The notes beneath the pieces were generated by a model, which was not told where the DNA came from, ran no database searches, and saw nothing but the letters and a program-made list of their open reading frames with translations. Shown here piece by piece: positions 1 to 9,188 of a stretch of DNA of 64,000 nt (the stretch's first letter is position 1; every line of letters begins with the position of its first letter). Source of the stretch: Janthinobacterium sp. 1_2014MBL_MicDiv. GTDB lineage: Bacteria > Pseudomonadota > Gammaproteobacteria > Burkholderiales > Burkholderiaceae_D. The position numbers were made by a program, and so were the translations under genes. The stretch lies in NCBI RefSeq assembly GCF_001865675.1, contig NZ_CP011319.1:2418001-2482000 (forward strand). The letters are read 5' to 3'.

Positions 1-1
1 G

Positions 2-535
2 AACGCCTATGTCTACCGGGTGGCGTGCAACGTGGCGATGGACCAGCTGCGCGGCAAGCGGTCGTCGCAGTACGACGACGAGGCGGCGGTCGAACACTTG
101 ACGGATCCGGCCCCCGGTCCGGACCTGATTGCGCTGGCCCGCTCGGACCTGGCCGCGGTCGAGCGCGCGATGCAGCGCATGCCGTACCGACACCGTTCTG
201 TGCTGCTCGCCCTGAGAATAGAAGAAAAAACGCGCCAGGAGGTGGCAGACGAGTATCAGGTTTCCCTGACCAATGTCGATACGATGCTGCGCCAGGCCCT
301 GGATCATTGCGCCCGTGAAACCGGACAGCCCGTGCTCGGGGGCATCAGCCAGCCCCGGCGGGGTTTCTCGCGCCACTGGCAGACCAAGGTGCTCGCCGCC
401 GAGTCCACTGCGCTGGCGTGGCAACTCCCAGCTACCGACCTGTTCCGTTTTGTTCAACAAATCAAGCCCGTTGGCGAAATCCCTCGCATGACGCGGCTTG
501 ATCACCGCCAGAGGAGCAGCGGCAATAGCCAGTAA
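2..535 (+). CDS. ECF-type RNA polymerase sigma factor, 5' end outside window
   Basis: The reading frame is open from the window edge, so the N-terminus (region 2) is missing. What remains begins inside region 2 (AYVYRVACNVAMDQLR) and continues into a region 4 helix-turn-helix, with RHRSVLLALRIEEKTRQEVA followed by a recognition helix around VSLTNVDTMLRQAL. This is the arrangement of FecI-type ECF sigma factors, which direct polymerase to genes for iron uptake or other envelope functions. After LDHCARETGQ (about nt 333) the frame continues for some 65 further residues that do not resemble a sigma factor C-terminus. The natural end may have been lost by rearrangement. No fecR-like gene follows, which is unusual for this class. 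Confidence 0.75.
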   Translation, partial: NAYVYRVACNVAMDQLRGKRSSQYDDEAAVEHLTDPAPGPDLIALARSDLAAVERAMQRMPYRHRSVLLALRIEEKTRQEVADEYQVSLTNVDTMLRQALDHCARETGQPVLGGISQPRRGFSRHWQTKVLAAESTALAWQLPATDLFRFVQQIKPVGEIPRMTRLDHRQRSSGNSQ

Positions 536-1433
536 CGCAGCGGCTTCAAAGGTGTTATCACAATGGTTCTGTCGCCTTGTTGATCGGTGGGTGAAATTTT
601 CCCGGCATGGCACTTGAGCTCTCACACTGGACGGACCTGGCCTGCCAGCGCACAAAGTGGTCGGCGAACGACGTCATCACTGTGCGAACCATTGCGAACC
701 GACCTTCGCCGATCATGTGCATGAGTTTCACGCAAGCAACTATGCGCTTCCAGCGTTAACAAGCAGGCGCTCTGCTGCTGCTTCGGTCAGCTATGCCATC
801 CTTCGCCGGCAGCGATAGCCAGGGAAAGCCTGCTTTTGCTAGGTCGCGGCAGGAGTCTCTGCAGGGCAGGGGAGATAGACAGGCCAGGCCAGATCTCGTT
901 GGTGGATCAGGCAGTTACGAGATCGCACGCCAAGCGCCTGGCAGCATACCCAGGCCGCAACACGATCCATCGGTTTTTCATCGTCCGAGAACCATGGATC
1001 AGAAGAGTCTAAGCTACGGGTGGCGATTCAACTGGGCGAATCTCAAACTGGCCCGCCAGACCTACAACGCGCGCCCGGGACGGTATACAGCAAACCACCT
1101 CTGCGTGCAGGTGTCGATGGCTGGTACCGGTGGCGCCGAAGCAGGCGCTGCAGCCGATCCCGTCGGCGGCTTACTTCCTGGCGCGGTGGCGCGAGATATT
1201 CAAGACTTGATCCTGCCGAGGGGCACGCTTGCTGCGACAGGGCGCGCATGCCAAGCGTTTGTGCGGCGTGAGCCGGTCTCAGGCTGTGTATGGGAGGGAG
1301 GCAAGAATGGCTGCCGAACGATTGAACGATTGAACGGATAGAACGCAAAACGGCGGTACGCCATTGCAGGCATACCGCCGGCCTCATGCCAAACTGCCGC
1401 GATGGCGGTCAGGCATTGCGGCGCACAGCTAGT
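536..1433. other. Gene-less stretch of about 900 bases
   Basis: No reading frame here has a recognisable domain or plausible start. The longest plus-strand frame (793-1341) is low-complexity and shows no conserved motif. The stretch may be decayed sequence after the truncated sigma factor gene, and it also holds the 3' flank of the minus-strand subtilase gene. I saw no convincing terminator or repeat in it. Confidence 0.5.
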
Positions 1434-4400
1434 TTAAGGGATGATGGGCGCATTTTTCGGGTCCACGGCCAGCACGGTGGTGCCTGCCACGACGCCCTTG
1501 CTGTCCAGCCATTGCACCGCGCCCAGATAGCGTTTGCCGGCGTCGAGACCGGACCAGCTCAGGCCCACGGTCGCTTTGCCTGCGGCATAGACCTGGCCCG
1601 GAGCGCCCGCTTTCAGGTTGCCGCCGACGTCGCCGCGCTTGACGATGGCCTGGGACAGGGAAAGGTTCGTGGAGACGCCATTGGCAATTTTGTAGCCAAC
1701 CAGGCAAACGTTGTAGCTGCCCGGCGCTGGATTGCTGATCGTCAGGCTTTCATTGCTGCTCGATCTACCGCTGTAACCTTGGCGTACGCCATTGCTGTCC
1801 AGAATGAGCATGTCGATGTCATCGCCTTTGCCGGTGCCAGTATCGCGGTCAAACGTTTCAAAGCGTACCGCGGCCGTACCGGTGCTGACGACAAACGGCA
1901 CCAGCAAGGTACCTGCGCTTTTGGCGACGCATGCCTCTACATTGCTGACTACGGTCGCCAAGTCGGCCTGAATTCCCTGGGTGAGCGTCAGCGGAATGCG
2001 TTTGACTTCGCTGAACCCGGCAATGGCTGCCGTCATGGGGCCGCTGATGGCGCTGGTCACGCCCAGCAGGCGCGTAGCCGCGGGTTTGTCCGAGCTGATC
2101 AAGGGCGGCACTTCCAGCAACTGTGAGCGTGCCACCAAGGGGCTGCGTACCTTGTGTTGGCCATCGCTCCATTCCAGTGCGCCGAATTGCCAGGTATTGG
2201 TTGGCGTGCTGGTACGCGTCAGGGTCACGTCGAAGGACTTGCTTTCGCCAGGCTGAAGGCTCAGGCTGGCCGGTACTATGAGCACATCGTAGCCGTTCAG
2301 CGACGCGCTGGCGACATACGTTGCCGCAGCGGTAGCCACATTGGTTACCGTGCGCTTGACAGTTTGCCGAATGTACACATTGCTCACGGAAATCGACGGC
2401 AGGTTCAGGTTCAGGCCTGCCTTGTCGACTGCTGTGCAACCCTTGCCGATACCCATTTCACAGACATATTTCTGGTAGTCGGCTGGCGTTATGTCGTATA
2501 CCAGACCAGGATCGGACGCCAGGTTTGGAACGACGTGACCTGCGCCTTGGCCGAAAGGCAGGATGCCGCGCGCATCGCGCTCCTGGATATCGGCATGCGT
2601 GGCGCTGGCCGTGGTTATCAGCGCCGATTTGATGGCGGCAGGGGACCAGCTAGGGTATTGCTGGCGCAGCAGGGCGGCCAGACCGGCCACATGGGGACTG
2701 GACATGGAGGTGCCTTGCAAGAATTGCCAGCTGGCTGGCGGTACGATGGTGCCGGCAACGATGGACGCATGCTCGGCTTTCGTCATGCCTGGCGTGTAGC
2801 CCGCCAGTACATTGACGCCCGGAGCGGTGAGATCGGGCTTGAGCACATTACCGTCGTACCTGTTGGGTCCGCGCGAGGAAAAATCGGCGACGACGGGGGA
2901 GGCCGACGGGTTTTTGCCGAAGCTGGCCGCCGAGAGGGCGGCAGCCGCGTTGGCGGTGCCGGCATAAGTACGGATCAGTGCGCCGTCCGCAGCAGTCACG
3001 TGCACCGTAGGGACGGCGTGTATTTCCGCGACCAAGCCGGCACCATTGTCAACCATCACCATGCCCACGCCGCCGGCTTCCCGAACGGCATAACTCTTGT
3101 CCACGCGGGCATTCGCCCCGCGTGCGCATACGACAACCTTGCCTGCCGCCTTGGCCGGATCGAGCAGGGCTACCCCGGCATTTTCCGTGCTGCTGTAGCA
3201 ACGCGCCAGCTTGACGGCGTCGGCACCGGCCAGGCCTGCATCTTCCGCGCGGATCAGCGTTTTCTGGGGCAGTGCGGCGACATTGCCTGAGGCACCCTGA
3301 TATTGTTTGCCATCGGCCAATAGCACACTGGCCGTGCCCGGACCCCGATCATGCGTCGATGCCGCCACCGTGATCAACCATGGGCTGACATGCGCGACTT
3401 CGTTGGACGGCCCACTGTTGCCGCCCGAAGCGGCAACAAACACGCCTGCGCTGACCGCACGCAAGAAGGCCAGCTCCACAACGTCATCGATTTTTTCGCC
3501 ACCGCTGATCGAGAAGTTAAGTACATTCACGCCGTCGATGATGGCTTGCTCGACTGCAGCCACAGAGTCGGCTCCATAGCATGTATTTTTGCCTGCAACA
3601 GCTGCCGTTGGATACGTCCAGCATACCTTGTAGGTGGATATCCGCGCGCGCGGCGCCATGCCCGAGATATTGATAAGGCCGCTGCCCGCCAGGCTATTGC
3701 CAGCCGCAGTAGTGGCGGTATGAGTGCCGTGGCCCCCTTTGCCAACGGGGTCACCCAGCGAATCCCGGGGTGAGCGGAAGTCACTCCAGTGCATGACAGG
3801 GTAGTTCGCCCTGAAGGTACTGTCGAAATAGCGTGCACCTATCAGTTTATTATTGCAGTGGTCGGCTGTAAATCCGTCTCCCGTCTGGCATATGCCTTTC
3901 CAGCTGGCTGGCGGCGCGCCGTAGGCGAGCGTAGCGCCTGGGTCAAAGGTCGGTGCGCCACTGGCGTCGATGCGGTCGGCAAAGGCAGGATTTTCCGGCC
4001 AGACGCCGCTATCGATAATGCCAACCACGATGTCCTCGCCCGCGTGCGCGCGCCCGCCCAGCTTGCTCCATAAACCATCGGGTTGGTCCAGCCCCAGGAA
4101 GGTGGGTGTGCTAACCGTTTGCGCCGCTTGTGCCACATCGGCCTTGATGCTGGCGACATCGTCGCTGGCTTTCAATTGCAGCACTTCGCTATCCGTCAGC
4201 ATGGCGGCAAAGCCGTTCAGCACGGCCACGTATTGATGTTGGACAGGCGCGTCGGCCACGATGGCTAGAACGGCCTGGAGTTTTCCTTCCAAGTAACTGG
4301 CATATTGCTGGGCATTGCTGCTGTTGATATCCAGGCGCTCGCCGGGAGCGGGCTTGGTGGCGGCTAAGCCATCGATGCCACCGGTATAGGTGGCCAGTGG

Positions 4401-4523
4401 TTCCGCTTTCAATTGCACGATGTATGAGCGACGTACGTCATCTCCGTCAGAAGGGGCGGCGTTGACGCTGGATATGCTGCAAAGCAGCACGGCGATGGCA
4501 AGGCAGATAGGGCGTAATTGCAT
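1434..4523 (-). CDS. Secreted S8 family (subtilisin-like) serine peptidase with PA domain
   Basis: The 1029-residue protein starts with a Sec signal peptide (MQLRPICLAIAVLLCSISS, cleavage near NAA). An I9-type propeptide inhibitor domain follows (about 32-140). The catalytic domain has Asp171 in VGIIDSGVW, His265 in GKGGHGTHTA, the Asn region ASGGNSGPS, and Ser606 in GTSMSSPHVAG. A protease-associated (PA) insert lies between His and Ser (about 420-540), as in plant-type subtilases. The C-terminal third has a fibronectin-like region and a beta-rich tail. The start is supported by GAGGA six bases upstream. It lies 26 bases downstream of the PEP-CTERM gene on the same strand, so the two probably form an operon. 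Family membership is certain; the substrate is unknown. Confidence 0.93.
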   Translation of the reverse strand: MQLRPICLAIAVLLCSISSVNAAPSDGDDVRRSYIVQLKAEPLATYTGGIDGLAATKPAPGERLDINSSNAQQYASYLEGKLQAVLAIVADAPVQHQYVAVLNGFAAMLTDSEVLQLKASDDVASIKADVAQAAQTVSTPTFLGLDQPDGLWSKLGGRAHAGEDIVVGIIDSGVWPENPAFADRIDASGAPTFDPGATLAYGAPPASWKGICQTGDGFTADHCNNKLIGARYFDSTFRANYPVMHWSDFRSPRDSLGDPVGKGGHGTHTATTAAGNSLAGSGLINISGMAPRARISTYKVCWTYPTAAVAGKNTCYGADSVAAVEQAIIDGVNVLNFSISGGEKIDDVVELAFLRAVSAGVFVAASGGNSGPSNEVAHVSPWLITVAASTHDRGPGTASVLLADGKQYQGASGNVAALPQKTLIRAEDAGLAGADAVKLARCYSSTENAGVALLDPAKAAGKVVVCARGANARVDKSYAVREAGGVGMVMVDNGAGLVAEIHAVPTVHVTAADGALIRTYAGTANAAAALSAASFGKNPSASPVVADFSSRGPNRYDGNVLKPDLTAPGVNVLAGYTPGMTKAEHASIVAGTIVPPASWQFLQGTSMSSPHVAGLAALLRQQYPSWSPAAIKSALITTASATHADIQERDARGILPFGQGAGHVVPNLASDPGLVYDITPADYQKYVCEMGIGKGCTAVDKAGLNLNLPSISVSNVYIRQTVKRTVTNVATAAATYVASASLNGYDVLIVPASLSLQPGESKSFDVTLTRTSTPTNTWQFGALEWSDGQHKVRSPLVARSQLLEVPPLISSDKPAATRLLGVTSAISGPMTAAIAGFSEVKRIPLTLTQGIQADLATVVSNVEACVAKSAGTLLVPFVVSTGTAAVRFETFDRDTGTGKGDDIDMLILDSNGVRQGYSGRSSSNESLTISNPAPGSYNVCLVGYKIANGVSTNLSLSQAIVKRGDVGGNLKAGAPGQVYAAGKATVGLSWSGLDAGKRYLGAVQWLDSKGVVAGTTVLAVDPKNAPIIP

Positions 4524-4549
4524 GGTTTATCCTCGGTGTATGGATTGAA

Positions 4550-5311
4550 TCAGGCGCGGCGACGTGCGACGGCAGCGATGCCTGCCAGGCCCAGCAAGAG
4601 CATCGTGTAGGTCGATGCTTCCGGTACGGCGCTGATGCTGAAGTTAAGATTGTCGAGGGCAAACTGTCCCTGATTGTTGCCAAGGCCGTTGCACGCGCCG
4701 CTTGAATCGCAACTGAGGGTAAACATTTGCATGCCACTGAAGCTGAGTGCGCTCATGGCGCTATTGAAACTGTATTGCTTAAAAGATAGCCCATTCTTGC
4801 CGGGGCCGGCCAGGTCGAACGTTTGCGACAGAGACAGGCCATTGCCATAGAAACCCTGCACGACCAGGCGCCCGGCCAGCACAGGAAGACTGCCGCCGCT
4901 GCCAATAAAGCTGGCGTCGAAGTTCTGTACCTTGAATGTACTGCCGCCTTGTAAGCCATGAATGCCGAGTATGCCGTCGTTCAAACTGCCATAGTAATTA
5001 CCGGCGTTGCCCGCAGGGCAGCTGAGAGCGCTGCAAAACCCGCTGTCGCTGCCGTCGATGACGGCGCCTACCAGCGCTCCACTGGCGCCATTGAAGTCAG
5101 AACCGCTGAGCCGCAAGCCACGCTGTTCGATGCTGCTGCCGCTGAAAATCAGGTCATTGCCGAGTCCTTCGAAATCAATTACATCGGCGTGTACGACGGG
5201 GGCCAGGGTAGTAAGCGAGCAAAACACGGCGACGGCCAGACTTTTGTAAAGTGGGGAGCCGGCATCGATGTCAGGCAAAGTAAATCGGTAGGCAGAGTGA
5301 TTCATGTTCAT
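4550..5311 (-). CDS. PEP-CTERM sorting domain protein
   Basis: This is a 253-residue exported protein. The N-terminus carries a signal peptide whose hydrophobic stretch (about 25-42) ends near VHA. The C-terminus is a textbook PEP-CTERM tail: VPEAS, a hydrophobic helix (TYTMLLLGLAGIAAVA) and an RRRA basic end. Such tails are processed by exosortase/EpsH systems, which sort proteins to the outer surface in exopolysaccharide-producing Gram-negatives. The middle (DFEGLGNDLIFSG and following) is beta-rich and glycine/serine-rich, with one Cys pair. ATG at 5305 may be the true start because AGGGA is better spaced from it. No exosortase gene is in the window. The S8 peptidase directly downstream may be co-expressed. 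Confidence 0.85.
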   Translation of the reverse strand: MNMNHSAYRFTLPDIDAGSPLYKSLAVAVFCSLTTLAPVVHADVIDFEGLGNDLIFSGSSIEQRGLRLSGSDFNGASGALVGAVIDGSDSGFCSALSCPAGNAGNYYGSLNDGILGIHGLQGGSTFKVQNFDASFIGSGGSLPVLAGRLVVQGFYGNGLSLSQTFDLAGPGKNGLSFKQYSFNSAMSALSFSGMQMFTLSCDSSGACNGLGNNQGQFALDNLNFSISAVPEASTYTMLLLGLAGIAAVARRRA

Positions 5312-5899
5312 CCCTATGGTGATAGTTTTTGATGGTTAGCGCGCGCCGGATGGGTGCGAATAACATGTCGTCCAGCAAATGTTGGACTTGGTAAACTATA
5401 TCCATAATGATATTTAAGTGTGTTTTTTTTAATGGTTGGTGCGAAAAAGAAAACACGTCATTACTTTCATGTTAGCAATTATCATTCTTGCAGTAACTAA
5501 TAGTAGATAAAAAATAAATGTAAGTTGTAGAAAAAAAACGACATTTTTTTTGCGTTCGGGTATTTCGTACAAGATGTGTGCGACAAGGCACGATAGATGG
5601 CGCGGGAGTCGTGGCGAAAACCAGGTATTTCGAGGAGTGGCGGGATTTTTTTTGCATTCTAAGGCTATTTAATTACTAAAAAGTCAAATTTATTTTTGAA
5701 TAATTTTTCAACACTAATTTGAAAATCATGGCAAATGGGGAAATAAAATTTCAAATTCATCATCATATTTTGACTAATAGTTGTATTCTCATGTTTGAAA
5801 GAGTCCGCCGTGATATCCCCCGGCAGGTTGTGGTCAAGCCCACCTGTTTGCGCTGGCAAAGGCCTGTGATCTGGTTTGATGTGTGCGGGGGAGGGGACG

Positions 5900-6290
5900 C
5901 ATCCCTGTCAGTGGGGGCCATGGCTGCGTTGGGCACGCTGAATGGGCGCTTCGGACGCCGTGCCCCCGCGATATGCAGGCCAGGTCTGGTGTCGGGTAAG
6001 GTTGTCCGCGAACGCAGGCCACGGTATGGAGCGCAGCTTGGAGTCGCGCGTCGGTCTGCATGGATTGATCAGTGCCTGGCGAAGGGGGCAACTGGAGGGG
6101 CAGCCTTGCATGGTTGTAATGCCAGCAGCCAGGCAGGCAGAAGCTGCTCAGCGGACCGTACACGATTTCCCCGTCGATGCCCAGCTTGCCACGCGCTGCG
6201 ACTCATCGATCCGCACGATGAGCGGCAGCCGGAGGCTGCGCTGCCATAGTTGAACTGTAGCGGGCCGCCGCGGTGCTGGCAATTGGCGGG
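5900..6290 (-). pseudogene. Possible frameshifted protein relic
   Basis: On the minus strand one frame reads LRLPLIVRIDESQRVAS (near 6240-6190), and the neighbouring frame continues with GKLGIDGEIVYGPLSS (near 6190-6140). Read together they look like one continuous, protein-like stretch broken by a frameshift. Downstream the frames degrade into Pro/Arg-rich sequence. I could not identify the family. It may be chance. Confidence 0.2.
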
Positions 6291-6420
6291 CGTGCCGTAG
6301 CGGGCGGGGGGCGAAACTGGCGATGCCGGTCATATCGGCATGCTCGCGCGAGCGCGGCCCACTGCATGAGCACAAGGTCAAAAGTGCAAGAATTCTCTAC
6401 GAAATCAAATGCTTAGATTA

Positions 6421-6452
6421 AAGCCGACACGTGAGGTGATCGGCTTTTTTGT
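6421..6452 (+). terminator. Rho-independent terminator-like hairpin
   Basis: AAGCCGA and TCGGCTT pair, with an inner CAC/GTG extension around the loop GTGAG, followed by a run of T on the plus strand. No plus-strand gene is recognisable immediately upstream, so it may be a leftover from a lost gene. Confidence 0.6.
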
Positions 6453-6764
6453 GCCTGTGTAATTAGCCTGTGTAGTTTATTTTGGGCCTTGCACCAGCGC
6501 CGAGAGTTTACTCGAGCGCATGGAAAACATTCGGCAAGCTTAGCCGACGTCAAATCAGGTCGGCATACGCCCATTTCCTTCAAACGCTTGTGCCTTGACG
6601 CTTAGGGATCGCAAGGTCGGCGACGATCTGCCCAAAAGTCATGCCAATCCCTGTAGTCTTTTCCATGGGCGCAAGTTGCCTGGATCGCCTTTGGTGAAAT
6701 CATCTTGGTTCAGATCGAACGACCATGAGGCAGGATCGGCAGCGGTTGGCCGATGGCGATATTG

Positions 6765-8036
6765 TCACAGGTCCGACGTTGCGTTCCCATCGGGAATGAC
6801 TAATACAAAATCGTAGCCCTGAATCATGCCTTGGACACTGCTGTTTCCATTCGCCAGGGTGTTAGCCGAGCCTAACAAGGGGCGCACGTCGAACAATGAC
6901 CATTCCTTATGCCCATTCGCCGCGGCAAAGAAGGGCAATACGCCAGCCATGGAGGACTTGGTATCGATTTTTTCGATTTCTGTTATGGCCGACGCGCGCC
7001 CAATGCCAGCAAATTGCGCCTGCTGGCCTTTGGATGCCAGCACCAACACATGCAGCGATTTTTGTCCGCGGCCTTCCGCATATTCAGCCAAATAATTGCC
7101 GATCTCCCGGCTGCCCGCAGCAAGCGAGTTATAACCCCGGAATACATGAACTGCGCCGGCTTTCAGCAACATTCGCTGCGCAGGCGCAAGCGTCAAATGG
7201 CTGGCTACAAGCTGCTTCATTAGCCTGGCACGCTGTATATTGGACGAATACCCTTGTCCCGGAGTCATGTTTTTGAGATAAATGCTGCGGCTTTCAAGCA
7301 ACGAATTTAACATCGTCAAGGCGGGCATTTCCGCAGGTGTCGTGAGCAGCTTCTGTAGCGCGACCAATTCTTCTTCCTTGATTTTCATCATGAAAAGCTC
7401 ACGCGGGTCGCCGTTCTGCAACGCTCGGCTATAGTAGTCGCTTTCAAGCTTGCGGAAGGCCTCGATTTTTGATTTCGCCAAGGGACTGAGCGGTTGCCCA
7501 GCCATTTGGTCGAGCAAATATTTCGAAGCGCCCATGAGTTCCTGATCCATTCCTACTAATTGGAACGATGGCCCAGCAGCTTTAGCGATACGGGCCAAGA
7601 ATTGCGCCTCAGCTTGCCATTTGTAAAAAGCAGTAGCGACCGGATATGCCGTATTAAATGCTGCTATGCCAGCAACGCCAGTATCGGACTTCAATGTCTT
7701 TGCCAAAGCATCAGCAACGGCCGGCCCATTTTCGATAATCAGCGTCGTAAATCCCCGACTGGCCAATGCATCAAAATACGCCGCCGAAAAATGCGCAATT
7801 TCTGCGACGCCATGGTCCTCACCGATGAGTACGAATTGGCTGTCCAGACCGGCGTCCATCAATGTTGCCGCGCCAGAACCCACCATCTTTCCATGATCGA
7901 TTGCGATCGTCGTGCGAACGGCAGCCAAGCGCTCTGGCAAAGATAGTGGCTTATCCGCCGACAATACAGGCATGGCCAAGCTGGCCAACATGATAAACAT
8001 AATCATGGAATGAGGTTTTCGCATTATTTTTCGCAT
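6765..8036 (-). CDS. Exported EreA/ChaN-like superfamily protein of unknown function
   Basis: The 423-residue protein is taken from ATG 8036, which gives a signal peptide (MRKIMRKPHSMIMFIMLASL, cleavage near VLSA); an upstream GTG at 8084 is possible. The mature part begins with a motif typical of erythromycin-esterase/ChaN-like folds: FVLIGEDHGVAEIAHFSA, with Glu-Asp-His next to the strand, followed by GFTTLIIENGP. Later there are KAGAVHVFRGYNSL and a C-terminal beta region. In this superfamily such residues line a hydrolase or haem/metal pocket. The signal peptide argues against a cytoplasmic antibiotic esterase. Neighbours give no pathway clue. No strong ribosome binding site is visible at any of the three possible starts. 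Confidence 0.6.
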   Translation of the reverse strand: MRKIMRKPHSMIMFIMLASLAMPVLSADKPLSLPERLAAVRTTIAIDHGKMVGSGAATLMDAGLDSQFVLIGEDHGVAEIAHFSAAYFDALASRGFTTLIIENGPAVADALAKTLKSDTGVAGIAAFNTAYPVATAFYKWQAEAQFLARIAKAAGPSFQLVGMDQELMGASKYLLDQMAGQPLSPLAKSKIEAFRKLESDYYSRALQNGDPRELFMMKIKEEELVALQKLLTTPAEMPALTMLNSLLESRSIYLKNMTPGQGYSSNIQRARLMKQLVASHLTLAPAQRMLLKAGAVHVFRGYNSLAAGSREIGNYLAEYAEGRGQKSLHVLVLASKGQQAQFAGIGRASAITEIEKIDTKSSMAGVLPFFAAANGHKEWSLFDVRPLLGSANTLANGNSSVQGMIQGYDFVLVIPDGNATSDL

Positions 8037-8344
8037 AAATTGTGTTCTGGTCGGCGATTTCAGTCGCGGTGTATTTGGAAGCACGATGTAAAGCCGCCAG
8101 CGCAGGAAGTCCTGTTTGTCTGGTAAGCAATCGCGATCGGGCTCAATCAGTATGCCATGTGAAATGAGGGTAGGCTGGCCTTGAAGGATGCTTCCTTTTA
8201 TAAATTTTATGTATTGGCGGGAAGGAGAAATGCGGCAATCCTACGATAAATCAGGTGACGCCACAACTATCCTGACACAGGAGGGTATTAATAATTTTAT
8301 GTAAATGGTCATGCGCGGGACACGGCCGCGATCAAGGAGACATA

Positions 8345-8560
8345 ATGGCCGTAGCAAAGCGCAACAAGCGGGCCCGGCCCGGCCTTGAACTGCTCGAACT
8401 GGATGACAGCCTGCTGGCCAGCCAGCAGAAAGCCGAGGACCTGATCGGTGAAAACGGCCTGCTCAGGCCGCTTGTCAAAGATGCTGGTGGAGCGTGTCCT
8501 GGAGGTCGAAATGACTGGCCACCTGGGCCTCGACACGAGCGGCGAGCTGAGCAACGGCAT
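8345..8560 (+). pseudogene. IS256-family transposase N-terminal remnant
   Basis: AAGGAG stands before the ATG at 8345. The frame reads ...AEDLIGENGLLRPLVK and then, after a frameshift near 8475, MLVERVLEVEMTGHLG. This matches the start of IS256-family transposases (DLIGENGLL..L.K.LVERALE.EM..HLG). The rest of the roughly 400-residue enzyme, including the DDE catalytic core, is missing. No terminal inverted repeats are apparent. It is fused head-on to a UmuC fragment. Confidence 0.7.
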
Positions 8561-8580
8561 CGCCATCCCATGGCCGAGCC

Positions 8581-8724
8581 GAGCGCGCCGGTACGCGCCT
8601 GCTGGCCGGAACGGCGCTGCATGGCCTGTCCATCATTTTTCGCGCTGGGTTCAAGTACAGGAAGGCCGGAATCATGCTGATGGACCTGCAGCCGGAGACG
8701 CGGCGCCAAAGCGTCCTGTTTGAT
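8581..8724 (+). pseudogene. UmuC (DNA polymerase V subunit) C-terminal fragment
   Basis: In frame from about 8581 the sequence reads TRLLAGTALHGLSIIFRAGF, then KYRKAGIMLMDLQPETRRQS and LFD. This is the conserved little-finger/C-terminal part of UmuC-type Y-family polymerases (AL.GL..IFR.GF.Y.KAG.ML.DL.P). Only about 45 residues survive of a protein normally about 420 long. No umuD or other SOS gene is nearby. The fragment is sandwiched between two transposase remnants, which suggests it was trapped by insertion and deletion. Confidence 0.7.
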
Positions 8725-8749
8725 GCGGGCCGATGGTGCACGGTCGGTA

Positions 8750-9080
8750 CGCGCCATGGCCGCGAACGGTAGCAGTGTATCCATCCTGCCGTTGGGGCAA
8801 GTCGGGCGCTGCGCGACGGTGTCAGACAGCCAGCGTGCTGGATCGAGTCCGTTGAGCTTGGCAATGGCAAACAGGCTCTGGATCGTGGCGCACGGCGGCC
8901 CGACCGCTCGGCGTCCACCACCAAGCAGTTTCTCTTGCCGATGGCGATGGGGCGTATTGCGCTCTCGACCGGGTTGTTGTCGATGGGCAGGCTGTCCGAA
9001 CTGGCGTAGTGCTGCAGCGCCGGCCGGTGCTCGAGGACATGCTCGATGGCCTGGCCGTGCGGCTGCCGGCGGCGCCAGCC
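8750..9080 (-). pseudogene. IS66-family transposase (TnpC) C-terminal remnant
   Basis: The minus strand reads LPIDNNPVESAIRPIAIGKR, the hallmark of the IS66 TnpC C-terminus. The following piece (ATIQSLFAIAKLNGLDPARW and CPNGRMDTLLPFA) continues in another frame, so a frameshift lies near 8890. The N-terminal two thirds of the enzyme (normally about 510 residues), the helper genes tnpA and tnpB and both ends of the element are missing. Confidence 0.85.
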
Positions 9081-9188
9081 GTGGCGGTACCGTTCGCCAG
9101 CGTGCCGATTGCCGTTTTAGCCAGTATTTACTTGAACATACAGGCGCCTTGTTGCACAATCAGCCATTTTCCTGGTGAGAGATGCACG

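Larger units (their letters stand above)
5312..6764. other. Gene-poor stretch of about 1.45 kb
   Basis: The left part (5330-5800) is AT-rich with many homopolymer runs and no plausible gene; it must hold the promoter for the minus-strand PEP-CTERM gene. The right part (about 5830-6380) is GC-rich with overlapping short frames on both strands. On the minus strand, conserved-looking pieces in two frames hint at a frameshifted relic (see separate entry). A terminator-like hairpin lies at 6421-6452. Positions 6453-6764 show no gene. Confidence 0.5.

Noticed and set aside
793..1341. A 182-codon plus-strand frame in the gene-less region near the left edge
   Set aside because: No ribosome binding site, no conserved motif and biased composition.
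9009..9188. A 60-residue N-terminal extension of the DUF3667 protein
   Set aside because: The extension is antisense to the IS66 remnant. The start at 9189 has a ribosome binding site and begins near the conserved domain.
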